64,000 nucleotides of DNA from Granulosicoccus sp. (GTDB lineage Bacteria; Pseudomonadota; Gammaproteobacteria; Granulosicoccales; Granulosicoccaceae), in contig JALZWO010000011.1 in NCBI GenBank assembly GCA_023300375.1, positions 1 to 64,000 on the forward strand. The letters run 5' to 3'. A model generated the notes under the pieces. The model had not been told where the DNA came from and ran no database searches. It saw only the letters and a list, made by a program, of their open reading frames with translations. This document shows positions 10,409 through 19,333 of the stretch, one piece after another (the first letter of the stretch is position 1; every line of letters starts with the position of its first letter). A program made the translations under genes and the position numbers.

Positions 10409-12262
10409 CTACATCACAAGATTGATCATCGCCAAACTAACCACCAGAAACAAGATGGTCATGAAGCCGCCGGCCCGCATAAAATCTGCCACTTGGTAAC
10501 CACCTGGCCCCATCAACAGTGCGTTAACCTGATGCGTGGGTATTAAAAAAGAATTTGATGTGGAGATCGCCACAATCAAAGCATAGGTTGCAGGATCTGC
10601 ACCGACGGTGACGGCAATGTTCACTGCTAGTGGCACCAACAAAACGGTTGCACCAATGTTGGACATGACTAAGGTGAAGAAGGTGGAGAGCAGTGCGATC
10701 ACTATTTGCAATACCACATCAGGCACGTCCCCCACCAAAGCGATAATTTGATGAGCCATCCAGAACGCGGTTCCAGATTGATCAACTGCCACTCCCAAAG
10801 GGATGAGACTGGCTAACAGGAACACCGTTTGCCAGCTTACTGCATCGTAGGCTTCGTCCATGCTCAGCACGCCTGAGAGCACCATGCCCATGGCGCCAGT
10901 TAACAATGAAATAGATAGGCTGTCAGTGATAAGAAAGAGCGTTAGCGCCAATGCAAAGAAAAACACCGCAGGTTTTATTTTGTGCTCTCTTAAATCTTCG
11001 TAGCGCACATCAGTGGCAATAACAAAATCCTTATTGCGCGATAGGTTCTTCAGATCTTTCCAGCTTGCATGGACGACTAGCGTATCTCCAGCATGGAGTT
11101 TCTGCGTTCTGAAATCACGTTTAATGATTTCTTCAAAGCGAAAAATTTGCAAAATATTGGTGCCGAAGTTTCGACGAGGTTTGATCTCGCCGATTTCTTT
11201 GCCAATGAGGCTTGAGCCGGGCGGTACCACAAGCTCTGCAATACCACCGTGCTGTGCGTTCAGTACATCAGCAAAGCGATCGGGCTCTCCAAGGAGTTCC
11301 CAGTGGTTTGCGGCACAGAATTTTTCGATGTCAGCTCGATCACCCATCAAGCCCAATCGCGTATTGACCCAAATAATCTCTTCGCGATCGGGTGGTACTT
11401 TGACGACATCACCGCTGTACAAAGCAAGAATTAATGGAGTTTCCGGGTGATTTTCTTCGGCAGAATGAATGCTGGTACCCACCTGAGGACTTTCGTCAGT
11501 GATGCGTACTTCCATCAGTTCGCCCTTTATTCCATAGAGCTTTTCGAAGTAATCAGAGGTTCTTGCAGGGCGGCTAGTATCTGCATCATTTTTTTCAGGC
11601 AAAACATATTTACCGACCAACATAAAATACAGAACGCCCACTGCCACTAATGCGAACCCGATAGGGGTTACCGCAAACAGGCCAAAGCTTTCCATGTGCT
11701 GATCGTTGGGTAACATTTTGTTCGACGACTCAAGCAGATCGTTGAGCAAGATAAGCGGGCTAGAGCCAATCATCGTGACCGTGCCACCCAATATGGCGCA
11801 AAAACCCATAGGCATAAGCAGCCGAGAGATGGGTAGGCCGGTGCGTGAACTGATACGGGAGATAACGGGGAGGAACAGTGCAGCCGCACCGATGTTCTGC
11901 ATAAAACTTGAAATAATGGCGACCGTGCCGGAGACCAAAGGAATGATGCGTTTTTCGGTTTTACCGCCTTTATTGAGAATCAGTGCTGCCACTCGATTCA
12001 TAATGCCGGTCTTGTCGAGACCCGCACCGATAATCATGACGGCGATGACTGAGATAACGGCGTTGCTGGCAAAGCCCGAAAAAAGTTCATCGGGATTGAT
12101 AACGGGCTCTATCCCAGGTATCAATGTGGTGAGTCCCAGTACTACCATGACGCCAATAGCGGCGACGTCGACTCGGACAATTTCGAAGGCAAAGAGTACG
12201 ACAGTACCTGCCAGTATGGCCATGACGAGCATCATTTCGAAACTCAGCGTCATGGATTCCAT
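10409..12262 (-). CDS. SLC13-family permease with TrkA-C domains
   Basis: Many TM segments; central soluble RCK/TrkA-C-like region (LVVPPGSSLIGKEIGEIKPRRNFGTNILQIFR); 617 aa. Confidence 0.88.
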   Translation of the reverse strand: MESMTLSFEMMLVMAILAGTVVLFAFEIVRVDVAAIGVMVVLGLTTLIPGIEPVINPDELFSGFASNAVISVIAVMIIGAGLDKTGIMNRVAALILNKGGKTEKRIIPLVSGTVAIISSFMQNIGAAALFLPVISRISSRTGLPISRLLMPMGFCAILGGTVTMIGSSPLILLNDLLESSNKMLPNDQHMESFGLFAVTPIGFALVAVGVLYFMLVGKYVLPEKNDADTSRPARTSDYFEKLYGIKGELMEVRITDESPQVGTSIHSAEENHPETPLILALYSGDVVKVPPDREEIIWVNTRLGLMGDRADIEKFCAANHWELLGEPDRFADVLNAQHGGIAELVVPPGSSLIGKEIGEIKPRRNFGTNILQIFRFEEIIKRDFRTQKLHAGDTLVVHASWKDLKNLSRNKDFVIATDVRYEDLREHKIKPAVFFFALALTLFLITDSLSISLLTGAMGMVLSGVLSMDEAYDAVSWQTVFLLASLIPLGVAVDQSGTAFWMAHQIIALVGDVPDVVLQIVIALLSTFFTLVMSNIGATVLLVPLAVNIAVTVGADPATYALIVAISTSNSFLIPTHQVNALLMGPGGYQVADFMRAGGFMTILFLVVSLAMINLVM

Positions 12263-12327
12263 CTACATAGATCTTTTGTTCTTGGTTAGAAGGCGTACTA
12301 GGACAACCTCCTAGCCGATGAACGAGA

Positions 12328-13155
12328 TTATACTTTCTTATAGATCAGGTCGAGAACACTATGCCCTAATCGTTGCCCGCGCGCCTCAAAACGTGTCAGT
12401 GGACGCCATTCGGGTCGTTCTGAGGCCATACTGGGGCCAACAATGTTCTGAAATCGGGAATCATTTTCTAGGTGTTCGATCATCCACTCACCGTATTCTG
12501 CCCAATCGGTTGCGCAGTGCAGAATCCCAGTTGGCTTGAGCACGCGACAGACACCGTCAAGGAAGTCTTTTTGTACTATGCGTCTTTTGTGGTGTCTTTT
12601 TTTGTGCCATGGGTCTGGAAAGAGCAGAAGCACTTTCTCGATTGACTCGGCTGGCAGCATGTGGTGCAGCACTTCAAGCGCATCGTGTTGAATGATGCGT
12701 GCGTGGTTCAACTGTTTTTGTTCTATGGCTAGCAGAGCATGCCCAACACCGGCTGTATGGACTTCAACACCAATAACGTTGCGCTGCGGTTCTTGCTGAG
12801 CAATGTGTGTGAAGACATCGCCATTGCCGAAGCCTATTTCCAGCACGGTGGGCGCTGTTCTGCCAAATTGCACTTCCAGATCTATCGGTTGATCTGAGTA
12901 AGTGAGCCCGAATGTGGGCAACAGACGCTCCATCGCATCGGTTTGAGCAGGTGTTGTACGGCCATTGCGAATGACGAAACTGCGGATGGATCGACTGGTC
13001 AGGCGCAATTGACCCTCGCCTAAATCACTGGTGGCACTTGTTAAAACATTGCTGTCATCACAAGTGTCACTCGCAGATTCTGTTACTGCGGCTGATTGCT
13101 CTGTGGGCTTGTCAGCTGGCATGGGGCATCGTAAATCTCGCTGGGGACGGGACAA
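12328..13155 (-). CDS. trmB: tRNA (guanine-N7-)-methyltransferase
   Basis: VLEIGFGNGDVF, LLLFPDPWHKKRHHKRRIVQ motifs. Confidence 0.95.
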   Translation of the reverse strand: MSRPQRDLRCPMPADKPTEQSAAVTESASDTCDDSNVLTSATSDLGEGQLRLTSRSIRSFVIRNGRTTPAQTDAMERLLPTFGLTYSDQPIDLEVQFGRTAPTVLEIGFGNGDVFTHIAQQEPQRNVIGVEVHTAGVGHALLAIEQKQLNHARIIQHDALEVLHHMLPAESIEKVLLLFPDPWHKKRHHKRRIVQKDFLDGVCRVLKPTGILHCATDWAEYGEWMIEHLENDSRFQNIVGPSMASERPEWRPLTRFEARGQRLGHSVLDLIYKKV

Positions 13156-13176
13156 ACAATCCCGCGAGTTAGTCGT

Positions 13177-13446
13177 TTAGCGGCGACCGCCTCTTTTGCC
13201 ACCTTTTCTGGGCTCTTCAAATTGGACTTTCAGTGATTTGTCGCCGATTATCTTGCCGTTGAGTGCTGCAATCGCAGCTCGCGCCTCATGGCCTTCCATT
13301 TCGACAAAGCCGAAGCCCTTACACTTACCGGTGAATACGTCAGCTGCAAGCTTAATCGAGCGCACCGTGCCGTGCTCGGTGAACATTTCGGTAACTGATT
13401 CTTCTGTTGACTCCAAAGGAAGTCCACCAACAAACATCTTTTTCAC
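13177..13446 (-). CDS. RRM-domain RNA-binding protein
   Basis: RNP2 KMFVGGLP and RNP1 CKGFGFVEM; basic Gly/Arg C-terminus. Confidence 0.93.
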   Translation of the reverse strand: MKKMFVGGLPLESTEESVTEMFTEHGTVRSIKLAADVFTGKCKGFGFVEMEGHEARAAIAALNGKIIGDKSLKVQFEEPRKGGKRGGRR

Positions 13447-13719
13447 GTAAAGGCCTCAATATTTCAATTCTGTCGATGCTGAAAACCGGGAAGCCCATCT
13501 CACAACGAAAGTATGAGCGGAGGGGCAATGCAGACTTTTCAGCGTCTTACTCCTGCAGCAAAGGCCGTCAGGCGGGTTGTTTGGGGCAAATCCGACACTG
13601 ACAAATGCCGTTTCGTCGGTGGTTCGCCGTCAACCCGTGGAACGGACAAGTGTACTCCTAAGTTGACGGTATGGCTAGGAGAACAGACAGCGGGCAGCAG
13701 CATTGCTGACGGTCGAGTT

Positions 13720-14049
13720 TTATTGAGTGAGCAGTAGCTTGGCAGCTCTTGATAGACGTTTTATCGACCATTCGCGTTTGCTCGCTAGTGAGCGAGTGGC
13801 TGCGCTCTCTTGATAGACTAGTTCTACCGGTCGGCGGGCACTGGTATAGGCCGCTCCTCGGCCACGTTTCCCCTCTTGATTCACGCCATTGTGCTCTGTT
13901 ACACGTCTTGGAACATTCGTTGTGATGCCGGTGTACAACGTGCCATCGTTACACTTTACTATGTACACGTTCCAAGTTAACTCTGCTTCCAATGTCTGAA
14001 CATCAGCCTGTACCGTCTGACGATCCTGTTCCTGAGTCCGTGAGCTCAT
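13720..14049 (-). CDS. GIY-YIG nuclease superfamily protein
   Basis: VYIVKCNDGTLYTGITTNVPRRVTEHN; 5' end uncertain because the ORF overlaps divergent tcdA. Confidence 0.85.
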   Translation of the reverse strand: MSSRTQEQDRQTVQADVQTLEAELTWNVYIVKCNDGTLYTGITTNVPRRVTEHNGVNQEGKRGRGAAYTSARRPVELVYQESAATRSLASKREWSIKRLSRAAKLLLTQ

Positions 14050-14927
14050 TTGGCGGTGTGTCTACCAAGTCCGCCACATCGGTAAGCTCGGCTGGTGAGC
14101 ACAGGAATCATGGCCAAGGTGGCAGGCGTGGTGAGGTCTTTGGATCTTTGGCCCGTGTTTATGGCCAGCAGGCGTTCGATCAACTCCCGCGATTGAGAAT
14201 CTGTGTGGTGGGCATCGGTGGGGTGGGTTCGTGGGCAGCGGAAGCTCTTGCGCGTACAGGTGTCGGTCATATCACAATGATAGATCATGACGACGTATCC
14301 ACCAGCAATATCAATAGGCAGTTGCATGCTCTACACACCACAGTAGACAGGCCAAAGGTTGAGATAATGCGAGAGCGGATGCTGCTGATCAATCCAGACG
14401 CAGAGATAGTGGCTGAGGATGACTTTCTGGCAGAGAAAAACCTGGCTCACTATCTTGAACGCGATTTTGATGTGGTTATCGATGCGATAGATAACATTCG
14501 CTTCAAAGTCGCAGCAATAGCGCATTGCAAGCGCAACAAAATACGCATTATCACAACTGGCGGTGCAGGGGGGCGTGTTGATCCACTGCAAGTTGGAGTC
14601 GCGGATCTTTCTCGTACCTGGAACGATGCATTGGCGGCTAAAGTGCGTTCTCGGTTGCGCTCTGATTATGGATTTACAGTTAACCCTAAGCGTCGGTTCG
14701 GCATTGAGTGCGTCTATTCGTCCGAGCAGCCTCTCTATCCAGACAGCGATGGTGAAGTCAGTCACGCCAAGCCTGGTGCTCCAGGCGTGAGGCTCGACTG
14801 CGATCAAGGTTATGGATCAGTAGCGTATGTTACTGGCACTTTTGGTTTGGTGGCAGCTTCAAGAGCTGTGAAACGAGCTTTGGCGCAACGATTGCGTATG
14901 AAACCGTGTGTTCTGAAACAATCATGA
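13992..14927 (+). CDS. tcdA: tRNA threonylcarbamoyladenosine dehydratase (ThiF/E1-like)
   Basis: RICVVGIGGVGSWAAEALARTGVGHITMIDHDDVSTSNINRQLHAL. Confidence 0.9.
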   Translation: MSEHQPVPSDDPVPESVSSFGGVSTKSATSVSSAGEHRNHGQGGRRGEVFGSLARVYGQQAFDQLPRLRICVVGIGGVGSWAAEALARTGVGHITMIDHDDVSTSNINRQLHALHTTVDRPKVEIMRERMLLINPDAEIVAEDDFLAEKNLAHYLERDFDVVIDAIDNIRFKVAAIAHCKRNKIRIITTGGAGGRVDPLQVGVADLSRTWNDALAAKVRSRLRSDYGFTVNPKRRFGIECVYSSEQPLYPDSDGEVSHAKPGAPGVRLDCDQGYGSVAYVTGTFGLVAASRAVKRALAQRLRMKPCVLKQS

Positions 14928-15646
14928 AACGCCAAATAGCCAGAGCTCGGCATAAATTTCAACTCTCGATGCTACCCTCCACCGTGTCCACACAGTCATT
15001 TTCTTACACAACAATCAATTCCCTCCGACTATCTGCTGGCAAAGCGGTGGCAGCAGTTCTCTTGTCGACAAATTTACTGGTCGCATGCTCTGGGTCTGGT
15101 TCCGATTCCGGAGCGCTAGGCGAGCAGTCGTCAGGGTTTATTGACGATGGGGTCAGCAGTGAGCAACTTCCGACAGTGTTGCGTCAACTGAGTGAAGATT
15201 CCAGTGTACTTTCACCAGTGCCAGACGTGGTCTTCACACAAACGCTGGCTGACAGTGGTCTTCGCGTGTCATACACCAGTCTCGAACAGCGTATCCAAGC
15301 GCCTGCGCTCGACGTTGAAGAACAGTGGATACATATGCAATCGTGCTTGGAGGTGGTGGGTGCGCCGCCGCTTGTTCTGATTCGAAATAACGAAGTAGAA
15401 CCCTTTACAGCTCTCGATGAGGTGCTCATCAATGAGATCTTCGAGGCGCCTGAATTCTCATTCGTGCCCACGGCCAGTTCATCCACACTTCACGGCACAG
15501 TCATTCAAGTGATTGTCGAAGATTTTGATGGATCGCTTGGCATGCCTAATTTCAATCTTCGTTCAATAATGGGCCGACGCCTTTGGGCTGATGCCGGTTT
15601 GGCTGCAAGAGACTACCCGTTCGAGTGTGCCAGACAGGAACCTTGA
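14924..15646 (+). CDS. Putative lipoprotein of unknown function
   Basis: ATG overlaps the tcdA stop; signal-like segment with lipobox LVAC followed by SGSGSDSG. Confidence 0.6.
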   Translation: MKRQIARARHKFQLSMLPSTVSTQSFSYTTINSLRLSAGKAVAAVLLSTNLLVACSGSGSDSGALGEQSSGFIDDGVSSEQLPTVLRQLSEDSSVLSPVPDVVFTQTLADSGLRVSYTSLEQRIQAPALDVEEQWIHMQSCLEVVGAPPLVLIRNNEVEPFTALDEVLINEIFEAPEFSFVPTASSSTLHGTVIQVIVEDFDGSLGMPNFNLRSIMGRRLWADAGLAARDYPFECARQEP

Positions 15647-15650
15647 ACCA

Positions 15651-16493
15651 CTAGGCATTAACCAGACGCATCAGTCGCGCCCCGCAGTCGCCATCGATTT
15701 TCAAAGTGGCTAGATCATCGGCTCGCGTTAATCCGTCATTGATAATGACAATGGGCTTGCCCAATTGGTGGGCATGACGACAAAAACGAAATCCTGAGTA
15801 CACCATTAGCGACGAGCCGACCACCCACAAGGCGTCTGAATCGGCAACACCTTGCATGGCATGGGCAACCGTTGTCTTTGGCACGGTTTCGCCAAAGAAA
15901 ACAACATCAGGTTTTAGAATGCCGTCGCACTGCTTGCACGCTGGTACTTGCATGCTGTTCAATGAGTCCAGTTCAAGATCTGCATCACCATCAGGTGCGT
16001 GTGCGGCGGTGAGCTCATTGAGCCATGCGTTGTGCTTGAGCAAATCAATCTGAAAATCGTCTCGGTCAATCGTATTTTTGCAATCAATACAACTAACGGT
16101 TGCCAGAACACCATGCAGATCAACCACATCGGTGTGGCCCGCTTTTTGGTGAAGTCGATCAACGTTCTGTGTGACTAGCAGTGGCACGTTGCCGTGTTCT
16201 TGAAGTTGTTTCAGCGCTGTGTGAGCAAGGCCTGGTTGCGCGCGGCTGAACGATGGCCAACCTACCGAGCTTCTGGCCCAATAGCGTTTACGCGCCGCTT
16301 CGTTGCTGATGAACAGTTGTCCTGTAATCGGTTGCTTGCGTTTCCATTGGCCTGATTTGTCGCGGTAGTCTCCCAAACCACTAGCGGTACTGCAGCCTGC
16401 GCCAGTGAGTACCATTAGCTTAGGATACCGTTCTATGAAACTGTCTAGCTGATCGTCTTGAGTGTCTCTCGCAGTCGTCATGGGCATTTTCAT
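15651..16493 (-). CDS. Sir2-family NAD-dependent deacetylase (class II/SIRT4-like)
   Basis: LTGAGCSTASGLGDYRD, TQNVDRLHQKAGH, paired Cys zinc site, KPDVVFFGE. Confidence 0.93.
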   Translation of the reverse strand: MKMPMTTARDTQDDQLDSFIERYPKLMVLTGAGCSTASGLGDYRDKSGQWKRKQPITGQLFISNEAARKRYWARSSVGWPSFSRAQPGLAHTALKQLQEHGNVPLLVTQNVDRLHQKAGHTDVVDLHGVLATVSCIDCKNTIDRDDFQIDLLKHNAWLNELTAAHAPDGDADLELDSLNSMQVPACKQCDGILKPDVVFFGETVPKTTVAHAMQGVADSDALWVVGSSLMVYSGFRFCRHAHQLGKPIVIINDGLTRADDLATLKIDGDCGARLMRLVNA

Positions 16494-16528
16494 ATGTTGG
16501 TTATGGCTGGCGGCACTTACTTAAACTC

Positions 16529-16594
16529 GTCATTCTCACGTCAATGAGGGTCCATTGGCTAGAAGCCTTGGATTCCTGCCTTCGCGGGAATGAC
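16529..16594. repeat. REPIN/MITE-like inverted-repeat element
   Basis: GTCATTCTCACG ... CCTGCCTTCGCGGGAATGAC, 66 bp. Confidence 0.7.
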
Positions 16595-16663
16595 GTTACT
16601 TACGCGTAAATGACGTTACTCATACGGGAATGATGAGTTAAGTAACTGCCGTTCAGTTGTGTT

Positions 16664-17470
16664 CTATAAATCGCCCAGTAAAGACTGCAACAAAACGATG
16701 CAAGCGGGTCCTGCTGTTTCAGTACGTAAAATACGCGGCCCTAGAGTTACGGGTTGTGCCCCGTGTACGATGGCTTCATTGATTTCTTTTGGGTCCAGAC
16801 CGCTCTCGGGACCAATGATTAAAGTAATGTTGGAGTGTCCGGTGTTTGCGTGCCACTCACGCGCGGCTTGTGTGAGAGATTGTTTGGCCAGTGGGTCGAG
16901 TACGAAAATGACGTTGTTTTTATCGTGAGGCTGCGACTGTTGTACCCATTGAGAGTAGCTTAACGAGTCATTCAGGCTAGGTATAACGGCTCTGCCGCTT
17001 TGTTCACACGCACTGATAACGATGCTTTGCCAATGCAGTGATTTTTTTGTTGCACGCTTTTCATCGCCAGGTTTTACGGAGTGACGACTGTAAACCGGTT
17101 GTATACAGTTGACGCCCAGTTCCACTGCTTGGCGCAGGCTGATGTCCATTCTTTCAGGCTTGGATACGCACTGCACCAGAGTGACCTGCAAGGGTGATTC
17201 GGGTATGCCTGTTTTTTTTTGGTGAACATGAAGTACCACTTGTCGGGAAGACCCGCGCTCGGCAGCGTTTATGATGGTGGCTGGATACTCATACCCATCA
17301 CCGTTGAACAACACTACCTTATCGCCTGCTTTGCTACGCAGTACCGTCATTAGATGGTGGCTGGCTTGTTTGTCCAGTGTCAGATCGGCTTCAATCTGTA
17401 TTGCTCCATCATGGTAGAACCGACCAACCCGAGCGCTGCGACGGTTGGTTTGCTTATTAGCGTCTTCCAA
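16664..17470 (-). CDS. rsmE: 16S rRNA (uracil(1498)-N(3))-methyltransferase
   Basis: RVGRFYHDG N-terminus, GPESGLDPKEI, LGPRILRTETA; overlaps the dnaG 3' end by 14 nt. Confidence 0.95.
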   Translation of the reverse strand: MEDANKQTNRRSARVGRFYHDGAIQIEADLTLDKQASHHLMTVLRSKAGDKVVLFNGDGYEYPATIINAAERGSSRQVVLHVHQKKTGIPESPLQVTLVQCVSKPERMDISLRQAVELGVNCIQPVYSRHSVKPGDEKRATKKSLHWQSIVISACEQSGRAVIPSLNDSLSYSQWVQQSQPHDKNNVIFVLDPLAKQSLTQAAREWHANTGHSNITLIIGPESGLDPKEINEAIVHGAQPVTLGPRILRTETAGPACIVLLQSLLGDL

Positions 17471-19181
17471 TGCCTAACAACCCCTTGCCCGAAGCCGGAT
17501 CCAATTGATCACGCAGTGTCTTCTGACTACGCTCTAGTAGTCTTTGCATACACCATTCAAATTCTGTTTGGGCAGTTTGTTGATCAAGATCGCGTCCATC
17601 AGGCCAATAGCTCTTGGTGGCAAGTTTTACCAAAAATGGATGTTGCCCAGTATCTCGAAAACGTTCGAGTAATCGCGCTGTCGTTATCGTGTGATCGCTT
17701 TGTATACCCGTGATTAGCTGCAGCAAGATCGGCGCTCCTGCTAACTCGGTATTGATGCTTTGCGCAGATGTTGCTGGTAGCTGGATAGCAACTTCAGGAT
17801 GCTGTAAACACAATAAAACTGCACGACTCATGATAGTGAGTCCGCCTTCGGTTTTCTGCTGTGGGCGTTGAGTGTTGCCAGCTCTTAAACTGTTCTGTGC
17901 ATTGCCGCTGTTAGCTACGCCACCACTTGGGCCTAGAGGGAGCCCGATGAGTGCTTCTAGCCTTTGCATTGCCAGCTGTTTGTAGACGCCAGCCGGTATC
18001 GTTTTTAGCAGTGGTTTGGCTTTTTCCGCCAGCTGAGCTTTGCCGCCGATACTACTCATATCGATATCATCAGACAGGTGCTGATATAAATAATCGACAA
18101 TAGATATGCGCGTAGCCATAAGATCGTTGAAGTTGGCAGCCCCCCCAGCTTTAACCACACTGTCTGGATCTTCGCCGTCAGGTAAAAACAAAAAGTGTGC
18201 ATCTCGACCATCGTTCAAGCAGGGTAATGTTGCTTGCAATGCACGCCAAGCCGCTGCGCGTCCTGCTCGATCGCCATCAAAACAAAATACAAGGGTAGGA
18301 ACCGTTTTGAATAGCAATTGCGAATGTTGTTCGTTTGCTGCTGTGCCCAAGGTAGCAACAACGTTCTCTATGCCGTGCTCGGCAAGTGCCACCACATCCA
18401 TATAGCCTTCGACAACAATGACAGAGCCGTGATCTTGTGCTGCTTTGCGTGCCTCATAGAGTCCGTACACTTCAGAGCCCTTGTGAAACAGAGGTGTTTC
18501 GGGCGAGTTAAGGTATTTGGGTTCCTGCTTATCCAATACTCGACCGCCGAATCCGATGACACGACCTCGTGAGTCTTTAATCGGAAACATGATGCGATTT
18601 CTGAAACGTTGGTAGGGGCGTTTACCACCGTCAGGTTTAATCAACATGCCTGTTTTTATCAGGGCTTGGTCTTCCCCCGGGATATGCTGTTGAAGTGTGT
18701 CCCAGCCGTCTGGTACGTAGCCGATGCCAAAGCGTTTGGCTGTCTCACCGCTTAAGCCCCGTGCTTTAAGGTAATCGATAGCTTCTTGAGACTGGCGAAG
18801 TTGAGATTGATAGAAAGTAGATACAGATGCCATCAACGTGTACAGCGGCTTGATGTCATCACTGTTACGTTTTTGTGCCGCATCTCTGGGTACTTCCATG
18901 CCCACACTTTCTGCCAGAGTTTCGATGGCATCGACAAAATGCATGCTGTCGTATTCCATCAGAAAGCTTATGGCATTGCCATTAACTCCACAACCGAAGC
19001 AGTGATAGAACTGCTTGGTTTGACTCACTGAGAAAGAGGGGGTTTTTTCGTTGTGAAACGGGCAACAGGCGCTGTAGTTTGCGCCGCTTTTTTTCAGGGT
19101 GACTCGTGGATCGATGATCTCGACGATATCGACTTTTGCCAGTACCGTATCGATGAAATCTTGTGGGATTGAGCCTGCCAT
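17457..19181 (-). CDS. dnaG: DNA primase
   Basis: CHC2 zinc finger CCPFHNEKTPSFSVSQTKQFYHCFGCG and TOPRIM VVEGYMDV. Confidence 0.97.
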   Translation of the reverse strand: MAGSIPQDFIDTVLAKVDIVEIIDPRVTLKKSGANYSACCPFHNEKTPSFSVSQTKQFYHCFGCGVNGNAISFLMEYDSMHFVDAIETLAESVGMEVPRDAAQKRNSDDIKPLYTLMASVSTFYQSQLRQSQEAIDYLKARGLSGETAKRFGIGYVPDGWDTLQQHIPGEDQALIKTGMLIKPDGGKRPYQRFRNRIMFPIKDSRGRVIGFGGRVLDKQEPKYLNSPETPLFHKGSEVYGLYEARKAAQDHGSVIVVEGYMDVVALAEHGIENVVATLGTAANEQHSQLLFKTVPTLVFCFDGDRAGRAAAWRALQATLPCLNDGRDAHFLFLPDGEDPDSVVKAGGAANFNDLMATRISIVDYLYQHLSDDIDMSSIGGKAQLAEKAKPLLKTIPAGVYKQLAMQRLEALIGLPLGPSGGVANSGNAQNSLRAGNTQRPQQKTEGGLTIMSRAVLLCLQHPEVAIQLPATSAQSINTELAGAPILLQLITGIQSDHTITTARLLERFRDTGQHPFLVKLATKSYWPDGRDLDQQTAQTEFEWCMQRLLERSQKTLRDQLDPASGKGLLGIGRR

Positions 19182-19282
19182 GGTCTTACTATACGCTCGT
19201 CATCAGGGCGATGCGAGTATCACTGGCCAGTGTACTGGACGCTTTGACGGTTCCAGTACAATGGAGTGTGATCCAAGCCCGA

Positions 19283-19311
19283 CCGGACGAGCGCAAGAGT
19301 GACTCGTCCGG
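19283..19311. other. Strong intergenic hairpin between gltB and dnaG
   Basis: CCGGACGAG-CGCAAGAGTGA-CTCGTCCGG: perfect 9-bp stem, no U-tract. Confidence 0.6.
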
Positions 19312-19333
19312 CTAGGTCCAGGCTCAATACGTT

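Noticed and set aside
13513-13737. 74-aa plus-strand ORF upstream of the RRM gene
   Set aside because: No recognisable family and overlaps the GIY-YIG gene end; treated as non-coding leader or intergenic sequence.
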